NCBI GenBank assembly: GCA_028551475.1
Contig: CM052361.1
Span: 8,687,501-8,751,500, forward strand
Source of the DNA: Casuarina equisetifolia
Lineage: Eukaryota; Streptophyta; Magnoliopsida; Fagales; Casuarinaceae
Length of the DNA: 64,000 nucleotides
Reading direction: 5' to 3'
Shown: positions 48,916 to 61,417 of the stretch, piece after piece
Layout of the letters: each line of letters opens with the position of its first letter
Position numbering within the stretch: the stretch's first letter is position 1
Translations under genes and position numbers: made by a program
Notes under the pieces: model-generated
Databases searched by the model: none
The model's input: only the letters and a program-made list of their open reading frames with translations
What the model was told of the DNA's origin: nothing

Positions 48916-48995
48916 TGGGCCACCCCCAAGAAGGCCCATAGACTCATTATTGGGATCTGTTTGGAGATACTCATGGGCCACTACAGGAAGGCCCA
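48916..48995. promoter_or_regulatory. Duplicated site II (TGGGCC) cluster upstream of LOR locus c
   Basis: TGGGCC at 48,916 and 48,974; GGCCCA at 48,933 and 48,990. The pair repeats with a spacing of 57-58 bp. Copy 1 has the pair once plus one extra TGGGCC. The cluster lies about 530 bp upstream of the locus c ATG, so it may be a distal promoter element for it or belong to something unseen. Confidence 0.35.
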
Positions 48996-50246
48996 TGGAC
49001 CAATTATATGCGCTCCTCCGGCCTATTGTACTAATATTTTAAGCTGGAAAATTCGTGTAACTATTGTTTGATAGGAAATATAACTGATTTCTTTTTTCAT
49101 AATATTAGAGTTAATTGATCAAGGAAAATATTTCTTATCCCTTGAAAGCGTTTACCAAACATTCTAATAATAATAAATCCATGAAAAATGTTTTATGCTT
49201 AATTTGGTTGAGAAAATGGATAAGGCTTCACTTGGTTTGCTCTGATAACAATTCGTTAGATTAAGGCTCTTAAAATTGTTAGGATTGAACTCTTCACGTT
49301 TTGTAAGCTCTATTATATTTTTCAAATATTTTTCATTCATGATAGGTTTTTCAAGTAATACACCAAATTAATGAATGAGATTGTTAATATGATGCAGATT
49401 TAACATAAGTAAACTTATGAGTTATTTTCTTCTCATGTGATCAATTTTAAAGAAAAAAGTAAATTTTTTAACAAAAATTGAATGTTATAACCTGGGAAGA
49501 AATAGAGACGTCAAGTTAACTATTCCTGGACTTGGTCTGGAAGAAACGTCTTAAATCAATGAAAATGAGACCGAGCATATTATACTGACGTGTACAATGT
49601 TTTTCAAGCCATTACCCTGTACCATTGGACCATGTCTTTAGAAACTCGTATTTATGGCTGTTCACCTGCCATCGTCATCTAAAATCATAATGAGGAAACG
49701 AATAAATGCGTTGATTTGTTCCAAGTCTCCTCGGTTACTAAAGCTACTAGCTTATTGACTCGGTTTTAGCCGTCTTGTTTGATTTTTTGCTTCATTAGAT
49801 ACAAGTGAAGCATCTTCCTTAGGATAAATGGTGGGAATAAGCATGTTTTTAATATCATAAATTTCTTGACATGGATGTGCTACCTGGTCGCGACAGCTAA
49901 CTGCTAGGATTTTGAACACATATTTGCATGGAAAAATTCAAGTTGACTGGAGATTTCTTTATTTTAGTGACTTTTCAATTCAGTGAGAAGCCACAGCTCT
50001 TGAATTACTCGTTAGAAGAAAGAAACTCGCAAAAGCTTCCGATAGAGATTGCCGTCGTTAGGGGATAATATAGCATTAAAATAGCTGGACAAGTTCCTTG
50101 TTTCATCAAAATAAATTTACGTTATGTCATGATTGAGGAAACTGCTTATCGATCAAGTTTTAATTGGTTGGACCTTGCATGGCACGCAAAAAAGGATGGC
50201 ATTTCACTATGATCTGTTGAAGAAGTTTCCTTGAGAGTCTTCAAGG

Positions 50247-50410
50247 CGTGTTTTGAAGAAATTTCGTAGAGGTTTTCGATTCATGTTATCATGCAACTTT
50301 GATGCCAATTATGATGCATATGTGAGACATCGTGTTTTGAAGAAATTTCGTAGAGGTTTTCGATTCATGTTATCATGCAACTTTGATGCCAATTATGATG
50401 CATACGTGAG
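50247..50410 (+). repeat. 84-bp tandem duplication, in frame
   Basis: Units start at 50,247 and 50,331. The unit is 28 codons and reads RFMLSCNFDANYDAYV twice in one open frame. It lies in the unexplained 5' part of the LINE footprint. Confidence 0.9.
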
Positions 50411-50750
50411 TATGTCTCACATGTACAATAACAACAATAAATAAATAAGCATTCATATTTATATTTTGAACTTGGAGTAAGATAAATACCTATGTTAATG
50501 GTCCATGAAAAATCTCCCAAGAAATATAATTATCAACTTAGCTTGGAAATTTTATAAAACAAAATCTTTATCTTATTCTAATATGAGATTAGTATCCTCT
50601 TTGATGCAAAAAAAAAAAATCAAATCAAATCAGAACAAGAAAAAAATTAACTAAATCCAACTTGCTCCAATAATTTAATGATAAAGCTATTAATAGAAAA
50701 GTTTTAAGTTTTAAGTTCAAATCACATTGTCTTTCTTGTCCTAGTTTAAC

Positions 50751-50772
50751 GATGATGATGATGATGATGATG

Positions 50773-50854
<82 letters not shown>
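50751..50854. repeat. (ATG)n then (AAT)n microsatellite
   Basis: About seven GAT/ATG triplets followed by about 27 AAT triplets. On the minus strand it creates a false poly-isoleucine frame. Confidence 0.95.
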
Positions 50855-50855
<1 letters not shown>

Positions 50856-51079
50856 TACTAAATCCAAATAAGGGATGCTAAAGACTAAAAAAGACTTTTG
50901 AGATAGCCCCGCTGAAAGTTTTTCTTGGTTGACACCAAGATCCCCCAAACCCAAACCCGTTGCCAACACCCTTCTAGTCGGAAAATCAGCCGTCGGAGCC
51001 TTCACCACCATTAGTTGGTGGAGGCTCGAGGTGCTCTCCGAATCCCATTAGCCCAAACCCCCTCCCATCCCCCTTCCTC

Positions 51080-51125
51080 CCTCTCTCTCTTTCTCTCTCT
51101 TTCTCTATCTCTCTCCACCTTCTCC
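51080..51125 (+). repeat. CT-rich tract
   Basis: Long CCCTCTCTCTCTTTCTCTCT tract followed by CCATGGCC at about 51,128. It resembles a plant 5' leader, but the following frame (51,015-51,302) is low complexity and not recognised. Confidence 0.6.
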
Positions 51126-51899
51126 CCCATGGCCATCTCTTTTATCCCTCCTCCCCGTTTTCTTGTTTCTTTTGTTCCAGAATTTTCTTCCCCCACCAAT
51201 CTCATCCTTGCCATCTCCCTCCCTTTCCACCTTCCTCCTCCCTTTTTTTCATTTTCTTTTCCTAATTTTTTCCCAAGCTTTCCCACATCTTACTTTTCAT
51301 AATAGCCTCAATCTCTGACACACACATGCACTAAATTAAACCTTGCTAGTGGCCTTACATGTGGGAGACGGTGAATGAAGGTTCCATTGCTTTTACCTTC
51401 AAACATCAATTAGACTCTCTTAAGATCTTAGCATATGGTACAAGTTGTCAACTGAATTTATTCAAAACTTGTATCTACTCAAAGACGAGCCCTTAGCTCC
51501 CTTGGCTTAGGTTCAATGTTAGGCGCTAGAAGTGGGAAAATGTGAACTACATCTTCAAAATCTAAGGTGGAAATTGGTATGGTTACACCCCAATCATGCA
51601 ATGAAGGGACTATATTGGAACTATTAGATGTCTTGAAATCATGTACCTCTGCTACCTTTTCTTGTCTAAATAATTCATATGAGGTAGTTTTTGATGAAAT
51701 TGCTTCCCAAGTTGCTATAAATGATAAAGTAGATAACATAAGGTAGAGTCAAAAGCAAGGAGTGATACCCAATGTGGATAGCTTATAATCTATTGTATCT
51801 GCAAGTAATTTTGGCATGCCTTGGAAACAAATACCCATGGGAATAATAAATCATATGACTAAATTAGATTACCTACCCCTTATTGAGAGGGGAAAGAAA

Positions 51900-52890
51900 A
51901 TTATTGTAAAACCCCTCCAAAAGAAATTAAAAAAGGTAAAAGTCATTTTGCACATTGTCTTGTGGGTTATTTTTTGAATTCTAATACTTTGTATTATGTA
52001 GTGAAAGGAATTGTTGAAAAGTTGTAGGGTAATGATAACTTACTAGATATTACTGCTACTAAGGATAGCTTATTTTTCTTTCAGTTTTCTAATATTTAGA
52101 AGTTAGAAAAAGTAATGGAAACTGGAGCATGGGACATAGCTAGTAAGCCTTTGTTTCTCCCAAAATGGCATCCTTGTATCATATTAGAAAAGGTAAAAAT
52201 ATCTATTTTTCCCATTTAGGTTAAATTGTTTAATGTTTCTCATGCTTTATGGAATAAGATTGATATGAGCCATGTTAGTAGTGTGCTAGGTAAACCTCTA
52301 TATATGGACAAAGCTATTGAACAAAAGCTTTGATTATCATATGCCGAAGTTTGTATTCTATTGGATATTGATAGTGAGTTTCCTCAAAATTTTGATGTTG
52401 ATATGGGTAATAATAAGGTGTTTGAGATTACTGTGGAATATTGTTAGATGTTTCTTAAATGTAAGAAATGTAATTGCTTTGGTCATAAAGATTACACTAT
52501 CAAGAAAAATATATAGATCCCCAAAAAGAGTGTGGGCCCTTCCCAAATACCAGTACCATAAGTAAATCAAAAAAGAGATGTTCAAGTCCAATATACAATT
52601 GTAAAGAGTCAAGTTAATACTCATGTAATTAAAGACAATAGTATTGCTCAAGCTACTATTATTAAGCCTAGTGTTGCTTTTTCTCTCTTTCAAGAAAATA
52701 ATGCAAACTTTAAATTTATTCCTATTACTAGTAAGAAGAAAACTCCTAGAAAGAAGAAGGACAATGATTGTGTAATTATCTCAAAAAAATAGGTTTGCTT
52801 AGCTTGCTAATGACAATCAGACCATTTATAATGAGCTTTCGAATCTTCTTAGTAACTTTGATGTTGTGGAGAAAGGGGAAAAACCTTTAG
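51900..52890 (+). pseudogene. LINE ORF1 (DUF4283 and CCHC knuckle)
   Basis: In shifting frames: LYYVVKGIVEKL, then METGAWDIASKPLFLPKWHP (the hallmark of plant LINE DUF4283), VKLFNVSHALWNKIDMSHV, GKPLYMDKAIEQ, and CKKCNCFGHKDYTI, where the last Cys of CX2CX4HX4C is Ile. Stop codons interrupt it. RNA-binding chaperone role in the family. Confidence 0.8.
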
Positions 52891-52904
52891 ATCAATAAAT
52901 ATCT

Positions 52905-53600
52905 TATCTTAAAATGTGAGGGGCCTTAATAAATGCCCAAAAAAAAAAGTTGTTAATTTTGTATTAGCTCAAGTTCCACATGTTATCATTTTGATAGAAC
53001 ATAAAGTAAAAGAAGAAAATGCAAATTTTGTCCTAAATAATATGTTTAATGGTTGGAATTACTCTCATAATTACTTGCATTCTAGTGTTGGAAGAATATG
53101 GATTTTATAAAAATCGTATAAGTTACAACTTTCAATTTAAGGAATTCATCTAAAGTTATTCATTGCCGCATCAATAAGTCAAGTTTGCCACCTTTCATTT
53201 TGTCTAGTATCTACGCAAGTAACTTGGAATTTGAATGTGGGGTGATTTTAATGAAATCTGGAATGTAAATGAACATATTGGTCTAAATGTTGGATGGACG
53301 AGGGCCATGGAGGATCTAAATGATATGATTAGGAAACTAGGATTGGTGGAACCCTCCTTTATTGGTTCTTTTTTTACTTGGTCAAGTAAAAGCTTAACCC
53401 AAAATCTCAAAGCTAGCAAGATTGATAGAGCATTACTAAACACATAAGGGATTCTCATATTTGATAAAGTTTTGATTGAACTCTTGCCTCCCTTGGTATC
53501 GGATCATTCTCCTTTTAGATTCGTTAATTTTTGGATAGATAATCTTGATTTTATGAAAACTGTTAATTATGTTTGACAAGAAGTTAATGGTACCAAAATG
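52905..53600 (+). pseudogene. LINE ORF2 endonuclease domain
   Basis: It opens ILS-stop-NVRGLN (normally ILSWNVRGLN), then PHVIILIEHKVKEENANF, WGDFNEIWNVNEHIG (GDFNE motif), FIGSFFTWSS and ASKIDRALLN, then LPPLVSDHSPF (the final SDH motif) near 53,490. AP-type endonuclease that nicks the target. Stops are present. Confidence 0.85.
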
Positions 53601-54059
53601 TTCAAAGTTGTGATGAAGCTAAAGGCATTAAAAGTATAACTTAGAAAGCTTAATTCTACTCAATTTGGTGATTTGAATCAAAAGGTAAAGGTTGCTAAAG
53701 AATAATTACAACAAGTTCAACTCAATCTATAACTTGATCCCTTTGATACAAATATGCATTATGAAGAAAGACTTAAAATGGAGTAACTAATTGCATGGAG
53801 TAAACATGAAGAAATCATTTTAAAACAAAAATCAAGGAATCTTTGCTAAAAAAAAGAGTGATAATAATAGTATAATATGTTTTTCATTTTTGATGCGTAG
53901 AAAAGCTTAGAATAAATTCACTTACCTAGTACAAGAAGATGGATCTACTATTTCTAATGATGATGTCTTGCATAAAACTGTCATTATATATTATTAAACT
54001 GTACTTGGAAGTTCTCCTCCTAATAATTTTTTCATTGAAAGGTACACTTTCTCATTCCA

Positions 54060-55240
54060 TGAGAATGTGAATGAACTATTGAATTTACCTGCTTTTGAAT
54101 GACTAGATGTGATGAGAGTTATTTGGGGATTTCATGATTTCAAAGCTTCTGGTCTTGACAGTTACAACAATTTATTTTACAAAAAAGCTTGGCCTATTAT
54201 TGGTCATGACATAGAAAATGTAATGTTAGATTTTTTCTCATCCAAGAAATTATTGAAAGCTATTAATGATACTTTGTTATGCCTAGTTCCTAAAACCTCT
54301 AATACAAGTTGCATGAAGGACTTTCAGCTAATTGCTTGTTGTAATGTTTTCTATAAAGTGATCTCTAAACTACTTGCAAAAAGGATAAGCCTCATTCTTC
54401 TTGTGGTGATTAGCCAAAATCAAACTGCTTTTATCAAGGGTTGTTAAATATGTGAAAATATTATGTTATGTTAAGAATTGTTTCATAACTATCATAAAGG
54501 AGATAAAGGAAAGCATGTTGCCATTAAGATTGATCTTATGAAAACTTATGACATGGTTAAATGGGATGCAATATTAGGTGTTCTCCTAGCTATTCATACT
54601 CCTCAAACTTTACTTGATTTGATTAGCCAATACATTACTACTCCTAGATTTTCTATGAACTTCAATGGTGAGCATGTTGGTTATTTTGAGGGCACTAATG
54701 GGTTAAGGCAAGGAGATCCTTTGTCCCCTTATTTGTTTATCCTTGTCATGGAGATTTTTAATAGGATAATTATTGAGAAAACTTCTACTTCTACTTTTAA
54801 ATATCATTAGTGTTGCAAGAAAGAGAAAATCACTCACCTTTGCTTTGTTAATGACTTATTTTTATTTGCACATGGGGATATTAATTCAGTATTATGTCTC
54901 ACTAATGCTTTGGAGGACTTTACAACACTCACAGGTTTACATTTTAATCCTAACAAAAGTCAGATATTTTTTTTAGGGCTTACTGAACAAGAAAAGTTTT
55001 TGATACTGGATCACATTCCCTTATCCAAAGGAAAACTCCCTATTAGGTATCTTGGTGTTCCTCTTATTACAAAAAGGCTTACTTACACTGATTGTAAGGT
55101 TTTGACAGAGAAAATCATGACAAAAGTTTATGGATGGGGAATGAAACATTTAAGCTATGCCAGACAATTACAATTGGCAAAATCAATTTTTACTCCTATC
55201 TGTACCTTTTGGATGCAATTGTTTCTTCTCCCAAAATAGA
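54060..55240 (+). pseudogene. LINE ORF2 reverse transcriptase
   Basis: Blocks in order: HDFKASGLDSYNNLFYKKAW, LVPKTSNTSCMKDFQLIAC, NQTAFIKGC, VAIKIDLMKTYDMVKWD (KIDLxKAYD block), GLRQGDPLSPYLFILVME, then CFVNDLFLFAHG near 54,845, LTGLHFNPNKSQIFFLG and PIRYLGVPLI. The catalytic block is normally FADD; here it reads FVND. Several frameshifts and stops make it inactive. Confidence 0.88.
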
Positions 55241-55945
55241 CCATTTATGAGATTGAGAATAAGATAAAGCACTTTCTCTGGGTAGGAAATTCAAAAGACC
55301 ACAAAACCATAAGGTTGCTTAGCAAGTTGTTTGTTCACCTAAAAAGAAAGGAGATCTTGGACTACTAGACCTTAAAATATGGAATAAGGTTTTGTTGGGG
55401 TGGTTACTTTGGAATCTCATCAATTGTCCAAGTTCATCCTTATAGAGTAAATGGATTCATAGTACTAAATGCAGGAGAACTTCAATTATGTTTCTTAACA
55501 TTAAAGGAAATATGGCATGGAGTTGGAGAGGTCTTCTAAAGTTACAACAAACTCTCACCTCTACACTTTCCAAATATTCTTATTGTTGTAAAAAAATATA
55601 CAAGGAATTACATCAAGTGAATACTGAGGTTAAATGGTATAATTTGATATGGTTAGAAGGAATCAACAAACATAATTTCAGTGGTTGGCTCATATATAGG
55701 GACAAACTTCCTACAGTAGAAATGGTCTTTCGATGGCTCCCCTCAATTTATATGTATTATAATTTCTATGGCTCTCAATATGAAAGTAAATCACACTTGT
55801 TTTTTCAGTGTACTTGGACTAGCCAGATTTGGAGAAGTATTCTAGTACAACAAGGCCTTCGTAAAGACATTGACAATTAAAATTTTGAACTGCAATGGAT
55901 GATTAAATCAACTAAGGAAAATGATTTGGTTACTAAGCTTCTTTC
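55240..55945 (+). pseudogene. LINE ORF2 C-terminal zf-RVT region
   Basis: After the RT: IKHFLWVG, then a 130-residue frame 55,488-55,880 with FSGWLIYRDKLPTVEMVFRW, SKSHLFFQC and TSQIWRSI, the zinc-binding tail of plant LINE ORF2. A conserved Cys pair appears replaced in YYNFYGSQ. Confidence 0.78.
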
Positions 55946-56228
55946 TTAGCATGTCTTTATTATATATGATTTGAACATAATCATAGAAGTTTTCAAAATA
56001 AGACTATTGATATACCAATTTTGTTGGCTAGAATCAGGATAGTAGTTTATGGAAGAACATCTCTATTTAGGAACATTAAATTCTCTCAAACAAATGTCTT
56101 ATTGTGTTATAACTGGAGAATTCCAAATTTTGTTTTCTTTTAGATGAATTGTAATGATGGGATATGCTCCTAAGCTTTTGTATTTTCTTATTCTTCGATA
56201 AATAAACTCACATATTTATAAAAAAAAA

Positions 56229-58261
56229 TGAATGTTATAATCTATAATAGAATTTGAGATTTCATTTTCCCACATTTTCAATATTTCAACCTACTTGTCA
56301 AGTGGAATCCATGCTTTTGCAAGATCAAAAGTAACTCTTAAAAGGGAGGCACTTATCAGATATAGGCATCATCACTAATGCACCCCCTTTAGCAAATTGG
56401 TACAAAACTTCACTATAAAAACCAATAAAAAAATTTCAAACATTGATGCTTATGCTTTGTTGCCCTATTCTAAAAGGGAGGATAAGGATGAGATGTGTCA
56501 TTAAATGCCACGTTGTGTGAGATAAGTTGAAAATAAGCTCAAGAGTGTCATCACATTGAATTGCCTATAATTTAGAACAAAGTTGATTCTCCACAAACTT
56601 ATAGAGAGTAGCAAAAATGTGAAAAGAAAATGATAACATTTATTCAAGGGGTATAATCATGTAAAATTAAAGTAATCATTAATGAAGCACAAATAAAAAT
56701 TATAACCATTAATAGAAATTATAGGAGAAAGACCCCAAATATCAAAATAGACAAACCAAAGTAGAAAAAAAAAGGCCTAGATAAGGTAAAAAGATGATGA
56801 TGCCAATGACTCTTATCAAAAACATATGCCTTGCAAAGGAAAGAAGGAGGAAAGCTAGTAAAATTAGTGCATGTAGACCTAAAAAGGAAAAAAAAAACAT
56901 CTAAGAAGGCATGTTGCAAGTAGTGATGCCATCAAAAGAAAAGGCTAGTATGAGATGTTGTAAGGCTGATGAGGACTCCAAGATACCAAATAGTGAGACA
57001 CAATAAAGACTACAATCAAGTTAATAGTGGAGAATGATCTAACTAATATATAATGAGACAAAAAAAAGAAACAATAAAGGATAAAATAAAATAAAAAAGA
57101 CACAAAAGTCATCATTAATGCACTTGGAGATAGATAATAAATTTTTAGTAATCAACGTGACAAACGTGACAACAATGGCATTTGAAAATCAAAATTGAGA
57201 AGGTGAAAAAGACACAAAGATATTAGTGTAAGTGATAGGAAAGGAAAAGTGATTATCCATTGTAAGCTACTAAGGGTTGACATAGGGAGTTTTGAAAGTC
57301 AAAGCTTAAGAGTTGTTAATGACATGATAAAAAGCCCCAAAGTTGGTGTATTAAAAGGTAGCAACCAAAGTTGGTGACAATGACACAATTGGTAAAAAGG
57401 GTCACAATGACCATAGCCAAATTGATGTTGTTATAGTTAAGAAGGCTAAGTGAGCAAAATGCTAGTTTGTGGAGGAATGGCAACACCAATATGGGATGGT
57501 GGGGTTGTTTGAGCGGGATAAGAGGAATAAACTAGGTGGTCAAAGAGGCAAATTATGTAATGTAGGCTGCCTGGGTGACTAAAGGTGGTAGCACACCATC
57601 AAAAGCTTTAATTACCAATTTGCCTTCATGAGAAAGACAACTATTAAGGATATCACACAAAAGCTATTGTGTTTATGTGAGGACAAGGATGGTAATGGCA
57701 AAGGAGGCATATCTTTCATCAAGACCACAGAATAAAGGAACGTTATATATCTTGATTGATATAGGCTCTCCCATAACCACTAACTAGTTAGAAAGACCTT
57801 TTACATGTTAGATGTACTTAATGCCCTTTTTTATGATGAACAATTGCATGTAGAATGAAGCATGGGCTATGAACTAGGCAATATAGGTGTTGACAAAGTA
57901 TGCCTACATGGAGGCAAATGAGGTGTGGTGGGTGATGATGGACTTAGTGGAGATAGCAAAGGAGCTAGCAAAGAGCCATCTAATCTTAGGTGAGCCACAT
58001 CTTATAGGTTGGATTTACAACCATGAGAAAAGGAATGTTGTTGGAACTTAACAACTTTGAAAGAAATTAAGGGGGTTGAGGCTTAAATTTGTTAGCAATT
58101 GATGTTAGATTAGAAGCTTAAAGTAAAAGGAATAAGGATAGTTTCTAGATGATGTAGTCGTTACCATCAAAACACTTGCCAATGGTTGGCAAGGAAACAA
58201 CCATTAAGATGCAAGTACTATGACAAACTAAGAAAGGGAGGTCAAATTAGATTGTAGCCTT
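56229..58261 (-). mobile_element. Degenerate Copia gag-protease fragment (copy 2)
   Basis: Counterpart of 25,095-27,357, with about 250 bp near 57,375 missing relative to copy 1 (26,240-26,470). The LTR side continues beyond the solo-LTR insertion at 61,418-61,897. Confidence 0.6.
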
Positions 58262-61200
58262 TGTTGGAATACATTATGTTCGGTAAAATTCTATATGCAA
58301 GTATACATGTCGAACAAGTAATATAATGATGAGTATAAATATCATTTCACAAAGACTAATACTTACTAAACTAACTAATTACTAATGGTGAATAGTTTCT
58401 CAAGTTTATTTAGCCAATTGAAATGATAAAACATGGACTAAACAACTAAATTTAACCTAAACTTGCTTTTCAAAACATGCTAGAGTGTTCAATTTCACCT
58501 AACTACTAGGTACGAATGTCGACTATTCATGCTTGCAAGATTAATTCTACTCATGTAATGGTGAAATTTCTTAATTTATTAACTATCCTATGTATAGGTA
58601 TAGTGAACCTACTTAGTTCATTAATTCACTGTATTTCTACTCATAAATTAAATGAACTAAATGTATTGAGATATGTGAATATTCCAGTTTACACCTAAAG
58701 CCATACAAACTATATAGTATATGTCTATCCATATTAATTTATAGTTGAATATTACATGAAGTAATTACATGTCATTTCTTGTCAGTCTCAAACATGCAAA
58801 TCAAATTATTTAAGTGGTAGGTAATCACTTAAAAGCATTAAACTTAGTAACATACAACTTCACATTCATAAAATATCTTACAAAACATAAATAATCATGT
58901 CATTTATACATCATAATCAAGTTACATCGTAGCTCTAACACAATAAACTAAAAGTGTCTCCAATTTAAGAAAAGTTTGGACAAATCTACACATTAGGAAA
59001 ATGGGAAGAAGTTGTCTGGAAAAGGGGAAGAAAACATGTCGAAATGTGCTTCCATGCGCTATTGCCATGTGCCACCACCATTCGACATAAAAAATCTCCA
59101 AAAAGCAGCCCATGTGCCAATTTGTCAAAAGGTCATGTAAAACTACTAAAAAACACGTAGATCTACCGAAAAAGAGCTTTCAAATGGTGTTTGCCATTCA
59201 CCACCAGAAACTACACATAAATGGTTAGAGAACACACAGATCTGGTATATCTACTTCCTCCTCACCGAAATCGCCTCCAATCTCATTGGAAAACACTTAG
59301 ATGGTCAAAAAATGGCAACAACATTCTCCTTCGCTAGAAAAGAATGCAAGAACGGTTAGCTTTCACCCAACCGCCGCGAGTTCTCAAAGTCCCACATTGT
59401 TGCGCATGGGCTCTAATTTTTCGATGAGGGAGAAGCCGCACACTGCTGGAAATTGTTTGCTACCCAACAAGAACCCATTAAAGCTCCCTCTTTTCTTCTC
59501 TATTACGCACAATAATTGACCCAACAATTCCTTCTCTCTTCTCTTTCTTTTTTCTTTTTGTCTTTTCCTCCTTTCTTTTCCACGTGTTGCACTTACTCTT
59601 TTTGCTTCTTATTTCTTTTCTCTCAATATTTTGCTTCATTTATCTTGTTTCTCGCATATTTTGGGTTTGTTGCATAAAATTTCAAAATATACATAAATAT
59701 AATTAAATACAAATATAATTACAAAAACACTTATTATATATTTCTTAAAATGATCAAAATAACTCTATAAGAAATAGAGTTTTTATATTAATATTTTAAT
59801 GGTGACAAATAGAAAATTATAATATAAATACATTATAATTAAAATTATTGCTTGTTTATTGATTTAAATCGGAAAAATGACGTTGGACCATTTTTTAGGG
59901 AAAATGGATTGTTTATGTGCAACTTGTGGAAGCCTTGATCAGCAAAGCCCATATGATCCATACCTAACATGCATTAGGCGCTACCCAAATTAGAGGCACT
60001 CAACCTATACGCCTCACGCCTAACCAATCCAATCTGCGTGACTAATGACCCATGACTAAGCCTACTACCCATGAAGCATGACTTGAGTTAGATAAATGCA
60101 ACTTGTGAATGTCTACAATCTACATGACTGACTAGAGACCCAAGTTTGACCTACTCAACGTTACCTGTTACTTGCTAGTAAAATCTACCATCACCAATTG
60201 CTTTAATGAGAATAAAAAGTACATCATTCTAAGGCTATTGAAGAGGGGAACACTTTTTTGAAGAAAAATTAGTGACGCATTACTCAAAGAGGAACAAATT
60301 GAAGAGATTAAAATGTTTTTCACAACTTGTGACCTAATTGATTGAAAGAAAAATTGGAAGCAAGTTAGAGTGTTTTTAAAGCCAAAATAATAGGGGTTTA
60401 TCAAGTACAAAGCTGATATGTTGATATGTTGATATGTGAAATACTCATTAAGATTTGCTTCAAGATTGAAGAAGATTCAAGTGAAACCCAAAAGTTCAAC
60501 CCATGACTCGTTTTGCCTTTACGAAGCTATAAATGATTAACTTAAAAATTTGGACAAAATGGTGGCATTTAGGAGTGCAATTTTGAACATGATTCAAACA
60601 TAAAGCCAGTCCCATCTCCCTTCTCTCATATGAGCTTAAAATCATGCAAAGACGAGGAAAGAGAGGGCTCCAATGGGAAAAAGATGTGATCTTGCTCAAA
60701 TGTTTTAGAATGACTATTTGGAAGTGAAATTTTAGCCCTTTTGATGTTATGTTAGAGCATAAAGTTTAGAAGAAATGGGGAGAACAAAAATCAAAGAAAG
60801 TAAGCATCATTCAATAAACTCACATCCTTCTCTCAAGTTCATCCATCACATAATTTGATTCTTCATTGGGCGATTATATTATAAGTTTACTACTGTTTTT
60901 ATTTATTTGTTAGAAAATCACTTTATGCTTCAATACATGATATTATTGAGTTGATTTTCTACAAGTGAACAGTGTTAGGGCTTAAATGAAAGTTAAAGCT
61001 TTTGTCCAAATCATTATGTATTAGCTTTTTATCACTTATTTAAAGCTTATGAACTGTATGTTATATATCTTGTAGAAGTTAAGTTCAAAATTTGTAATAC
61101 TGGAATGAAAACTTATAACCAAGTTTGAAGGATTGGTTATCTCTTGTAAGGGATTGGATATCCCTTTTAATCAAATGGTAAATTGATTAGAAGAGTGACT

Positions 61201-61417
61201 CTAACAGGTTGCTAGGGTAAGGTGGAGTAGGTGTCGAGGTGGCTTGAGCTAAACCACCTTCCAAAAATCACTTGTCTTTGTGTAATTATCCTTTGTGTGA
61301 ATGCTTTATTTACTGTCATATAATTGTTAATTGCCTCACATAGCAAAAACAAAAAAAGAAAAAAGAATTTTGAGAAACCTAATTTACCCCCTTTTTAGGT
61401 TGCTATAGGATCCAACA
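58262..61417 (+). mobile_element. Solo LTR with nested repeat R2
   Basis: It begins TGTTGGAATACATT and ends CTATAGGATCCAACA, matched inverted termini TGTTGG/CCAACA. Near the end is ATTTACCCCCTTTTT, typical of plant LTRs. Flanks are GCCTT (58,257-58,261) and ATCTT (61,418-61,422); copy 1 empty site is GTCTT (27,355-27,359), so each flank differs from it by one transition. No primer site or coding part is attached. Without R2 the LTR would be about 1.67 kb. Confidence 0.78.
58297..59783. mobile_element. Unclassified repeat R2, relative of R1
   Basis: Starts GCAAGTATACATGTCG like R1 and follows the same order: AAGTAATATAATGATGAGTA, CATATAAATAATTA-like tracts, a pyrimidine-rich part, then AAAATATACATAAATATAAT near the end. 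About 1487 bp, flanked by TATAT (58,292-58,296 and 59,784-59,788), a weak 5-bp duplication because the area is AT-rich. Confidence 0.6.

Larger units (their letters stand above)
49491..56228 (+). mobile_element. L1-type LINE, long but dead, with 12-bp target duplication
   Basis: TGAATGTTATAA lies at 49,479-49,490 and 56,229-56,240. The empty site is at 25,095-25,106 in copy 1. The 3' end has an A-rich tail. From 51,900 on the order is ORF1 (DUF4283 plus zinc knuckle), endonuclease, RT, zf-RVT, as in plant L1 elements. The first about 2.4 kb (49,491-51,900) has no LINE signature that I can see. Many stops are present throughout. Confidence 0.85.

Noticed and set aside
50625..51011. Minus-strand frame with a long poly-isoleucine run
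   Set aside because: Produced by the (AAT)n microsatellite.
51015..51302. 95-residue Ser/Leu/Pro-rich plus-strand frame
   Set aside because: CT-rich low-complexity translation; no domain and no support for a gene.
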